Of a stretch of 64,000 nt of DNA, positions 8,625 through 15,770 are shown piece after piece (position 1 is the first letter of the stretch; every line of letters begins with the position of its first letter). The stretch lies in the NCBI RefSeq assembly GCF_900103585.1, contig NZ_FNHV01000005.1:372001-436000 (forward strand), given 5' to 3'. A program made the position numbers and the translations under genes. The notes beneath the pieces were generated by a model that saw only the letters and a list, made by a program, of their open reading frames with translations, was not told the DNA's origin and did no database searches. Origin of the DNA: Streptomyces sp. cf386 (GTDB taxonomy: Bacteria > Actinomycetota > Actinomycetes > Streptomycetales > Streptomycetaceae).

Positions 8625-9320
8625 TCAGCCGAGCTTCTTCAGCAGTTCGACGGCGAGCGGGGCGGCGGAGGCGGGGTTCTGGCCGGTGACCAGGTTGCGC
8701 TCGATCACCACGTTCGGGACCCATGGCTCGCCCACCTGGACCTGCACGCCGGCCTCGGTGAGCCGGTCCTGCAGCAGCCACGCGGCCTTGTCGGCGAATC
8801 CGGCCTGGGTCTCCTCGGCGTTGGTGAACGCGGCCACCCGGGAGCCCGCGAAGGCGTTGGTGCCGTCGGCCCTGGTGGCGGCGAGCAGCGCGGCCGAGGC
8901 GTGGCAGACGACGCCGAGCGGCTTGCCGGACTCCAGGGCGAGCGTCAGCAGCCTGCCGGAGTCGGGGTCGGCGGCGAGGTCCTCCATCGGGCCGTGACCG
9001 CCGGGGTAGAACACGGCGGCGTAGTCGTCGAGGTCCACGTCCGTCAGCCGGAGCGGCAACCGCAGCTCGGAAATCGCGGCGAGTGCGGCGGCGGTCCGGT
9101 CGGCGTTCTCCTGACCACCGTTGAACTCGGCCGCGAGGCTGCCCTGGTCGACGGGCGGCACGACCCCGCCCGGCGTGGCCACGACGACCTCGTGACCGGC
9201 GGCCTTGAAGGCCTCGTACGGGGCGACGGCCTCCTCGGCCCAGAAGCCGGTGGGGTGCTTGGTGCCGTCGGCGAGCGTCCAGTGGTCGCTTCCGGTCAGC
9301 ACGAAAAGGATCTTCGACAT
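8625..9320 (-). CDS. DJ-1/PfpI family protein (class I amidotransferase-like, Hsp31 type)
   Basis: Predicted 231 residues. The start MSKILFVLTGSDHWTL follows AAAGGCA. Key family features are VAPYEAFKAAGHEVVVATPGG, the acidic DYAAVFYPGGHGPMEDL and the nucleophile elbow GVVCHASAA with Cys139. Such proteins are glyoxalase III/chaperone or stress-response hydrolases acting in the cytoplasm; the TGFWAEE segment resembles the Hsp31-like branch. It is transcribed away from the PucR gene region, with 112 bp between. The enzymatic activity is inferred. Confidence 0.88.
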   Translation of the reverse strand: MSKILFVLTGSDHWTLADGTKHPTGFWAEEAVAPYEAFKAAGHEVVVATPGGVVPPVDQGSLAAEFNGGQENADRTAAALAAISELRLPLRLTDVDLDDYAAVFYPGGHGPMEDLAADPDSGRLLTLALESGKPLGVVCHASAALLAATRADGTNAFAGSRVAAFTNAEETQAGFADKAAWLLQDRLTEAGVQVQVGEPWVPNVVIERNLVTGQNPASAAPLAVELLKKLG

Positions 9321-9432
9321 GGAGTGCCTTTCGAGGGGTGGGTCTCCACCGTAGGCGTGTCCCGCCACAGGGATCCAACGGGCCTGTTCCAGCCGACCTC
9401 CGAATGGCCCGCGACCGACAACTCCCCGCAGG

Positions 9433-10644
9433 TCAGCCGCCGTTCGGCCGCAGCGCGTGCGTACGCAGCGCCAAGAGCGCCTCGAACCGGAACCGCGGGT
9501 CCCCGAGCCGGTCGCCGAACAGCGCCTCCAGCTGGCGCAGTCGCTTGCGCGCCGTCTGCGGATGGATGCCCAGCGCCTGCGCCACCTCGGGCGCCGTACG
9601 CCCCCAGGACATCAGCAGCGCGTCCAGGGTCTCGGCGAGCCGGGCGGCCCTTCCCCCGGGCAGGTCCGCGAAGACGCCCAGCACCCGGCGGCCGAGCAAC
9701 TGCCCGATGGGGGCGCCCCGGACCAGGTGCAGTTCCGCGAGATCGTCGTCGACGCGCAGGAAGGCCTCGTCGTCCGGTTCCGTCGGGAGTTCGTCACGAC
9801 GGTCGAGGGCGAGGCGGGCGCACTGCAGGGACAGCCACGCCTCGTGCACGGGTACGGCCGGGCCCACGGCGGCGACACGGCCCCGGGCGGCGCCCCGCAC
9901 CCGTTCGATCAGCCCGCCCGTCTCCGGCTCGGGCACGATCAGGACGAGGTCGCTCCCCCGGTTGACGGAGAGCAGTTCACCGTCCGCGCCGGGCACGGAG
10001 AAGCGCCCGGCCGACCGCACCACCACACACGCGACGGCATCCGGCAGCGCCCAGCGGGCACGTTCGGCCAACGGTCCCAGCGGGGCGCGCTCCTGCCCTC
10101 TCGCCTGCTCCAACAGCTGCTCCACCAGGGTCCGGCGGGCTCGCTTCACCTCGCCCTCCGAGCGCAGCTGCGCCGCGAGGAAGCCTTTCACCGCCTCGTT
10201 GGACAGGGCGTTGATGTGGATCAGCACGGCTTCGTGCAGCGTCAGGACCGTCTCGGGCGGCAGCGCGGCCTCCTGCACGAACTCGGCGTACCGCCTGCTG
10301 CCGACGCGCGCTCCGACCCGGAAGGCTGCATGGAGGCCGTCCGTCGTACGGCCGTTGAGGAACTCGATGCGGCCCAGGTGCCGGAAGTGCCGGATGTGAT
10401 GGTCCTGCGCGCTGTCGGGGTGCTCGATCAGCTCCGCGAACTGCCGTACGGCCCGGCGGACCGCCTCCGTCAGGTCGCGGCCGACGGCGGAGTCGAGCGG
10501 GCGGCGGTAGGGGGACACCTCGTCACGGATCGCCTTGATCATGTCGGTGACGATGCTCTCGGTCCGGGAGCGGATCAGCTCGGCCAGCACCGGGGGCAGC
10601 TCGTGCCAGGGCTGACGCGTGAACGTGTCGGCCTGTGACGCCAT
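9433..10644 (-). CDS. PucR-family transcriptional regulator
   Basis: Predicted 403 residues from an ATG preceded by GGGGGAG. A RsbRD-like N-terminal part contains the long helical segment with DMIKAIRDEVSPYRRPLDSAV, a GGDEF-like central part follows, and the C-terminal PucR helix-turn-helix is unmistakable (RTAPEVAQALGIHPQTARKRLRQLEALFGDRL). PucR-type proteins are activators of purine, aromatic or secondary-metabolic genes. It is divergent from a secreted lipase, and a perfect inverted repeat sits 22 bp upstream of its start, so autoregulation and control of the lipase are plausible. Confidence 0.88.
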   Translation of the reverse strand: MASQADTFTRQPWHELPPVLAELIRSRTESIVTDMIKAIRDEVSPYRRPLDSAVGRDLTEAVRRAVRQFAELIEHPDSAQDHHIRHFRHLGRIEFLNGRTTDGLHAAFRVGARVGSRRYAEFVQEAALPPETVLTLHEAVLIHINALSNEAVKGFLAAQLRSEGEVKRARRTLVEQLLEQARGQERAPLGPLAERARWALPDAVACVVVRSAGRFSVPGADGELLSVNRGSDLVLIVPEPETGGLIERVRGAARGRVAAVGPAVPVHEAWLSLQCARLALDRRDELPTEPDDEAFLRVDDDLAELHLVRGAPIGQLLGRRVLGVFADLPGGRAARLAETLDALLMSWGRTAPEVAQALGIHPQTARKRLRQLEALFGDRLGDPRFRFEALLALRTHALRPNGG

Positions 10645-10665
10645 CGCGGTGACTCCCCCTTTCGG

Positions 10666-10691
10666 AAAGGTGTCACGCCCATGACACCTTT
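10666..10691. promoter_or_regulatory. Candidate operator: perfect 10-bp inverted repeat
   Basis: AAAGGTGTCA (10666-10675), six bases, then TGACACCTTT (10682-10691). The arms match perfectly. The site lies just upstream of the PucR-type regulator gene and within the divergent gap to the lipase, about 150 bp from the lipase start. It is the best candidate for the binding site of that regulator. Confidence 0.6.
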
Positions 10692-10742
10692 GCCTGCTCC
10701 GCCACGGTTCCGCTGGTACGGCTCCCTCCGGCGACGCGAGTG

Positions 10743-10770
10743 TTGACCCGACGTTACGCGTCAGTAGCTT
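10743..10770 (+). promoter_or_regulatory. Possible sigma-70-like promoter of the lipase gene
   Basis: TTGACC at 10743-10748 and TAGCTT at 10765-10770 are separated by 16 bases, about 75 bp upstream of the lipase ATG. The -35 element is good and the -10 is moderate. Assignment is by pattern only. Confidence 0.35.
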
Positions 10771-10844
10771 CCGTGTCTCTCCCTTGTGACAAGGCCGCAC
10801 GGATCCACTGCCGCACCCCACGACCAGGCAGAGGAGACACCCTC

Positions 10845-11798
10845 ATGCGCACCCGCAGACTCCGCCGCCGTCGCCTGCTGACATCATCCTTGGCCGGGCT
10901 CACCGCAGCCGTCTGTATCGGCATGGTCGGCGTCGACCGATCCCAGGCGACACCGGACACGGACGACGCCGCCCCGGTGGCGGCACAGGATCCCGTCGGC
11001 CCGCCCCAGGACGACTTCCCGTCGGCCCTCGCCTACTCCCTCGCCCGCCCCGCGGCAGTACCGACCGGCGCCAACGACTTCACCTGCCGCCCCGGCACCG
11101 CACATCCGCGTCCCGTCGTGCTCGTGCACGGCACCATGGAGAACCGCTACGACAATTGGGCGGGACTGGCCCCGAAGCTGAAGGAGGCCGGGTACTGCGT
11201 CTTCGCCCTCAACTACGGCGGCGGTTCCGGCGCCGTGCTGGGCACGGGCGACATGAAGGACTCGGCCGGGCAGCTGGCGGACTTCGTCCACCGCGTCCGG
11301 GCCGCGACCGGCGCCGCGAAGGTCGACCTGGTGGGGCACTCGCAGGCCGGCGTGGTGGCGCGCTACTACATCGAGCGTCTCGGCGGCGCGGCCGAGGTCG
11401 ACAAGCTCGCCTCGCTCAGCCCGCCCAACCACGGCACCACGTTCTCGGGCCTCGGCCTGCTCGCCGCCACGATCCCGGGCGGCACCGCACTCCTCGGAAC
11501 GGCCTGCAAGGCGTGCAGCCAGCAGCTCATCGGCTCGAAGTTCCTCGCCGACCTGAACGCGGGCGGCGAGACCCACCCGGACATCACCTACACGGTGATC
11601 GCCACGCGGTACGACGAGGTCGTCACCCCGTACACCTCGGCCTATCTCGACGCCGCCCCGAACGTCACCAACGTCAAGCTCCAGGACCTCTGCCCGGCCG
11701 AGGTCACCGAACACGCCGGCATCAGCTACAACGACGTCGCCACGCGGCTCGTGCTCAACGCCCTGGATCCGGCTCACGCACAGCGCCCCACCTGCTGA
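10845..11798 (+). CDS. Secreted triacylglycerol lipase/esterase (alpha/beta hydrolase)
   Basis: Predicted 317 residues from an ATG with GAGGAGA upstream. The N-terminus has an arginine-rich n-region (MRTRRLRRRRLL) and a hydrophobic core, cleaved around residue 35. The oxyanion region is VVLVHGTMEN, the nucleophile elbow is GHSQAG with Ser166, and four or more cysteines occur in the mature part (CKAC, CRPG, CPAE), consistent with an extracellular disulphide-containing class 2 lipase of the kind known in Streptomyces. Substrate would be short or medium acyl esters. It is divergent from the PucR-type gene and converges on the molybdenum hydroxylase small-subunit gene. Confidence 0.88.
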   Translation: MRTRRLRRRRLLTSSLAGLTAAVCIGMVGVDRSQATPDTDDAAPVAAQDPVGPPQDDFPSALAYSLARPAAVPTGANDFTCRPGTAHPRPVVLVHGTMENRYDNWAGLAPKLKEAGYCVFALNYGGGSGAVLGTGDMKDSAGQLADFVHRVRAATGAAKVDLVGHSQAGVVARYYIERLGGAAEVDKLASLSPPNHGTTFSGLGLLAATIPGGTALLGTACKACSQQLIGSKFLADLNAGGETHPDITYTVIATRYDEVVTPYTSAYLDAAPNVTNVKLQDLCPAEVTEHAGISYNDVATRLVLNALDPAHAQRPTC

Positions 11799-11803
11799 CA
11801 CCG

Positions 11804-11833
11804 CGCGCCCCGTGGCTCCAGCCACGGGGCGCG
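11804..11833. terminator. 14-bp hairpin terminator between convergent genes
   Basis: CGCGCCCCGTGGCT (11804-11817) pairs with AGCCACGGGGCGCG (11820-11833), leaving a nominal two-base loop. It fills the gap between the lipase stop and the stop of the 2Fe-2S subunit gene and can serve both directions. Confidence 0.85.
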
Positions 11834-11834
11834 T

Positions 11835-12311
11835 TCAGTACTTCTCCGCGCCCGCCACGATCGCCTCGCGGATGCGGTGGTACGTCCCGCAGCGGCAGAC
11901 GTTGCGGATCTCGTCCAGGTCGGCCTCGCCGATCTCGCGGCCCTCCTCGCGGGCCTGGCGGACCTTGGCCACGGCGGTCATGATCTGGCCGGGCTGGCAG
12001 TACCCGCACTGGGCGACGTCGTACTCCAGCCAGGCCTCCTGCATCGGGTGGAGTTCCCTGCCGACCGTGGCGGGCAGGCCCTCGATGGTGGTGACCTCGT
12101 CGGTGGGGCGCAGGTCCTTGACCGGGACCGAACAGGGGTTGAACGCCTTGCCGTTGATGTGGCTCGTACAGGCCTGGCACACACCGAGCCCACAGCCGTA
12201 CTTCGGTCCGGTGACGCCCAGGACGTCCCGCAGCACCCACAGCAGCCGTACGTCGTCCTCGATGTCCACGGTCACGGACTCGCCGTTGAGGATGAAAGTG
12301 TGTTCGGGCAC
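11835..12311 (-). CDS. 2Fe-2S subunit of a molybdenum hydroxylase (IorA-like)
   Basis: Predicted 158 residues from a GTG with CTAGGAG upstream. Two 2Fe-2S clusters are visible: the plant-type ferredoxin part with CGLGVCQAC and a later single Cys in FNPCSV, then the four-helix domain with CGYCQPGQI and CRCGTY. This is the small electron-transfer subunit of the xanthine dehydrogenase superfamily. It lies 8 bp downstream of the large-subunit gene, so both form an operon. There is no signal peptide of its own; it is probably exported bound to the Tat-bearing large subunit. Confidence 0.92.
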   Translation of the reverse strand: MPEHTFILNGESVTVDIEDDVRLLWVLRDVLGVTGPKYGCGLGVCQACTSHINGKAFNPCSVPVKDLRPTDEVTTIEGLPATVGRELHPMQEAWLEYDVAQCGYCQPGQIMTAVAKVRQAREEGREIGEADLDEIRNVCRCGTYHRIREAIVAGAEKY

Positions 12312-12319
12312 GGTGGCTC

Positions 12320-14662
12320 CTAGAAGGCGCGGCTCAGGCCGTCGGTCGGGGACGCGGGGATCGGCGGTGTGGTGGGCAGCGGCTCGAAGCCGAGCGGTTC
12401 GCCGTGGTTGAGGGGGAACGTCGTCGGCATCGTGCCGGTCGCGCGTCCGTAGGCGCACGCAACGGCCGCCATCGCGCCCGCGACGGCCAACTCGCCCGCG
12501 CCGCCCGGAGTTTCGGCGGTCGGCGGCATGACGACGATCTCCAGCTCCGGTGGGGTGTTCCACTGGCGGGTGTAGAAGTAGTTGTCCCAACTGCCTTCCA
12601 GGAAACGCCCGTCCGCGAGGTGCAGCCCGGAACTCAGGGTGATCGCGATGCCGTCCATGATGCCGCCCATCATCTGGGCCTGAAGGCCACGGGGGTTCAC
12701 CGCCAGGCCCACGTCCACCGCGCAGACGATCTTGGTCACGCGCGGGCCCGTGTACGCGTCGGGGATCTCGCGCCCGGTGGTCTCCGGACGGCAGTCGATC
12801 TCGGCGAGGATCGCGACATACGCGTGGTACTCGGGGTGCAGCGCGATGCCCTGCGCCGTCCCCGCCGGCATCGCGCGGCCCCACTCCCCCACCTCGGCGA
12901 CCTTGTCGAGGACGGCCCGCGCCCGCTCGTCCTTCAGGAAGGCGCGGCGGAACCGGTAGGGGTCCTTGCCCATGCGCCTGGCCAGCTCGTCCACCACCAG
13001 CTCCTGCGCGCATCGCACATTGGGCGAGTAGATGTTGCGCATGGAGCCGGTGTTGAACCTCTTGTCGGTCTCGCTGAGGAGTTGGGTGACGACGCCGAAG
13101 TGGTAGGGGGTCTGCTGGGTGAGCGTGAAGATCGTCTCGGAGAAGGTGAGGTCGCCGACGGGCAGTCGGGCGGCCTCGGCGGTGATGATCTCGCCGACAC
13201 CGTGGCCGAAGTCGGTGGCCACGGAGGTGTGGCGCTGGTCGTAGGTGAGCACCTGGCCGAGCGCGTAGGTGGCGCGCACCCGTGAGGTGGACATGGGGTG
13301 CGTACGGCCCTGGCGGAAGTCGTCGGTGCGGTGCCACATCAGCTTGACCGGTTTGCCCACCGCCCGCGAGATCTCGGCGGCCTCGGCGGCGGCGTCGTAG
13401 AAGAGCTTGCGGCCGAACGAGCCGCCGCCCTCCGTCACATGGACCTTGACCGCGCTCACCGGGAGGCCGAGCCTGAGGGCGATGTCCTGCTGGGCGACGA
13501 TCGGTGTCTTCAGGCTGGCCCAGATCTCGGCCGAGTCCTCGCGTACGTCGGCGACGGCGCAGTTGGTCTCCAGGGCGCTGTTGCTGGCGAAGTGGAAGGT
13601 GAAGCGGGCGTCGACCGACTTGGTCAGCAGGTCGAGGCCGGGCAGCGGGAGTTCGGCCTTGCGGAGTTCGGCGCGGATGTCGTCGTCGGAGGCGTCCTGC
13701 GCGGTGCCCGGCCCCCAGGTGACCTTCAGGGCGCGTACCGCGTCGATGCACTGCCCGAAGGTACGGCCGCGCACGGCGACCCCGGTCGAGATGCGGACGA
13801 CGTCGGTGATGCCGGGCATGGCCCGTACCTCGGCCAGGTTCTCCACGGAGCGGACGGTGCCGTTGATCGTCGGCGGCCGGCACACCATCGTCGGCAGCGC
13901 GCCCGGCACCCGCACGTCCATGGCGAACTCCTTGCGGCCGGTGACCGCCTCCAGCGCGTCGACGCGCCGCCGCCCGGTGCCGATGACCTTGAACTCGCCG
14001 CGTTCCTTCAGGGTCACGGAGACCTGGCCGGTGGCCACCGAGGCGGCCTTCTCGGCGAGTTCGCCGTAGCCGAGGCTCTTCCCGGTCACGGTCGAGAGGA
14101 TGACCCCCGCCTTCGTGGTCAGGGTGTCGGCGGCCTCCCTCAGTTCGAGCGCGGCGGCCCACAGCAGGCGGCCACGGGCCACGGCGGCGGCGACGCGAAT
14201 CGGGGTGTAGGTGGAGATGGTGGTGTTCGAACCGCCGGTGACCTGGTTGAACAGCAGCTCGGGCCGGGCATCGGCGAGGCTGACGTGGATCTTCTCCAGC
14301 GGCAGGTCCAGTTCCTCGGCGATCAGCATGGCGCTGGAGGTGGTGATGCCCTGACCGACCTCGGCCCGCGGCAGGGCGAAGGAGGCCGTGCCGTCGGTGT
14401 CGATCCGGATGGTGATCAGGTTCGCCGTGGGCAGCGTTGCGTGGGTGAGCATGTCATTGAGGTCGTAGATCTCGGCCGGGCCCGGCACCGAGGGGACCGC
14501 CGCTGCCGCCTCGGTGGGCGCGAGGACCGTCTCACCGAGCGGGGCGGCGACGGTCAGCGTCGAGGCTGCCACCACGTAGCCCAGAAATCTGCGCCGGCCG
14601 ATGCCGTCGGGGTCGGCGGCGGGCACGGTGTCCGGCCGCTCCGAACCGTGGTGTGCTCCCAT
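12320..14662 (-). CDS. Molybdopterin-binding subunit, isoquinoline 1-oxidoreductase beta type, Tat-exported
   Basis: Predicted 780 residues with GGGAGG before the ATG. A twin-arginine signal is present (GIGRRRFLGYVVAASTLTVAAP, residues about 20-42). Downstream are motifs of the aldehyde oxidase/xanthine dehydrogenase molybdopterin domains, such as PRAEVGQGITTSSAMLIAEEL, NQVTGGSNTTIS, EGGGSFGRK and GGAGELA near the end. Such two-subunit enzymes hydroxylate N-heterocycles or oxidise aldehydes outside the membrane and pass electrons to a membrane acceptor, not to an FAD subunit. No FAD subunit or XdhC-type maturation gene is adjacent. The true substrate is unknown. Confidence 0.9.
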   Translation of the reverse strand: MGAHHGSERPDTVPAADPDGIGRRRFLGYVVAASTLTVAAPLGETVLAPTEAAAAVPSVPGPAEIYDLNDMLTHATLPTANLITIRIDTDGTASFALPRAEVGQGITTSSAMLIAEELDLPLEKIHVSLADARPELLFNQVTGGSNTTISTYTPIRVAAAVARGRLLWAAALELREAADTLTTKAGVILSTVTGKSLGYGELAEKAASVATGQVSVTLKERGEFKVIGTGRRRVDALEAVTGRKEFAMDVRVPGALPTMVCRPPTINGTVRSVENLAEVRAMPGITDVVRISTGVAVRGRTFGQCIDAVRALKVTWGPGTAQDASDDDIRAELRKAELPLPGLDLLTKSVDARFTFHFASNSALETNCAVADVREDSAEIWASLKTPIVAQQDIALRLGLPVSAVKVHVTEGGGSFGRKLFYDAAAEAAEISRAVGKPVKLMWHRTDDFRQGRTHPMSTSRVRATYALGQVLTYDQRHTSVATDFGHGVGEIITAEAARLPVGDLTFSETIFTLTQQTPYHFGVVTQLLSETDKRFNTGSMRNIYSPNVRCAQELVVDELARRMGKDPYRFRRAFLKDERARAVLDKVAEVGEWGRAMPAGTAQGIALHPEYHAYVAILAEIDCRPETTGREIPDAYTGPRVTKIVCAVDVGLAVNPRGLQAQMMGGIMDGIAITLSSGLHLADGRFLEGSWDNYFYTRQWNTPPELEIVVMPPTAETPGGAGELAVAGAMAAVACAYGRATGTMPTTFPLNHGEPLGFEPLPTTPPIPASPTDGLSRAF

Positions 14663-14822
14663 CGACTGACCTCCCGGCGACGTGGCGTGCGGCCGTGCCC
14701 GGCGGCTCCTGACTCTGCACGGCACGCACCCGTTCGGGAAGATCCTTGCGGCCTTCGACACACAACACCCACAACGCACCCCACCTGTGCCGCACCAGCC
14801 GCGCCTACCGGGTGCTACGCCC

Positions 14823-15701
14823 TCAGAACGCGCCCTTGCGGAACTCCGTGGCCGAATCGGCCGATGTGGTGGTGACGTTGTAGCGGTCGCCGCCCGCGTC
14901 CCGCCCGCCCTGGTTGTGGTTGTACTGGAACTTGAAGACGTAGGTTCCGGGGTCCAGGGTGTTTCCCGACTTCAGCGTCACCACGTAGTCCAGTTCGCCG
15001 CTGCTCGCCGCCGCGGAGACCGACACCTTGTCCCCGACGGAGCTCCAGGTCCCGGTGTTGGTGACCCCGCCGGTCTGGATGATCTTGACGACCACCTTGA
15101 GCGAGGTGAGGGGCTTGGTGGACTTGACGGTGACGGTGCTCTGGTCCCAGTAGTCGTTGGTGTCGGAGCCCACGCTGCCGTCCGACCACAGGTAGCCGGT
15201 CGTCGTGGCCGACTGGGCACTGCGGTCCGTCGAGGAGGAGTCCTGGTCCTCCTGACTGCCTCCGCCCGAGGTGCCCGCCGAGCCGGACGTCGCAGTGGAC
15301 TCCGGCGCCGCCGCGGCCCCGCCCCCACCGGTGCCGCCCTGCACCGGCACGTAGACGACCTCGGGGTTCTTCTTGCCGCTGTCCTCCTCCTTCGGGGACG
15401 GGACGACCGTCGGCTTCTCGACGTCCTCGCCGGAGGCGCTCGCCTCGGGGACCTTCTTGTCGGCCGCCGTCGTCACCTTGTCGGAGTCGCCGGAACTCCA
15501 GTCGATGGCGGAGACCACCGAGGCGGACCCGGCGATCACCAGGACCACGGCCGCCGAACCTCCCACGGCGTTCCAGACCCGGCGCCCGGGCAGGAAGCCG
15601 CGCAGGGGCGTGCGTGCCTTGCGGGCGAACAGTTCGGCGAACTCGCCGTCCGAGCGGTCGGATCGAACGGATCGATCGGGTCGAACGGGGGGCTGCGGCA
15701 T
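14823..15701 (-). CDS. Membrane-anchored protein with extracytoplasmic C-terminal domain
   Basis: Predicted 292 residues. The charged cytoplasmic N-terminus (RSDRSDGEFAELFARKARTPLRGFLPGRRVW) is followed by one membrane helix (VGGSAAVVLVIAGSASVV, about residues 46-66), then a long Ser/Gly/Asp-rich linker and a C-terminal domain of about 120 residues with alternating beta pattern (STVTVKSTKPLTSLKVVVKIIQTGG, GTYVFKFQYNHNQGGRD). The C-terminal domain reads like an Ig-like fold. It lies 69 bp downstream of the AAA+ gene in the left arm of the type VII-like locus, so it is probably a structural or anchoring member of that locus. I do not recognise the family. Confidence 0.7.
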   Translation of the reverse strand: MPQPPVRPDRSVRSDRSDGEFAELFARKARTPLRGFLPGRRVWNAVGGSAAVVLVIAGSASVVSAIDWSSGDSDKVTTAADKKVPEASASGEDVEKPTVVPSPKEEDSGKKNPEVVYVPVQGGTGGGGAAAAPESTATSGSAGTSGGGSQEDQDSSSTDRSAQSATTTGYLWSDGSVGSDTNDYWDQSTVTVKSTKPLTSLKVVVKIIQTGGVTNTGTWSSVGDKVSVSAAASSGELDYVVTLKSGNTLDPGTYVFKFQYNHNQGGRDAGGDRYNVTTTSADSATEFRKGAF

Positions 15702-15770
15702 GAGAGGGATCCTTAGGCAGAGGGACTTGTGGAGGAAACGGAGGAGGTGACGGAGAGGGAGCCGGTCGGA

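Noticed and set aside
5983..9378. A 1131-codon open frame on the minus strand
   Set aside because: It is composed of arginine- and proline-rich shadow translation across the isochorismatase, permease, small secreted protein and DJ-1 genes; only its end coincides with a real gene in frame.
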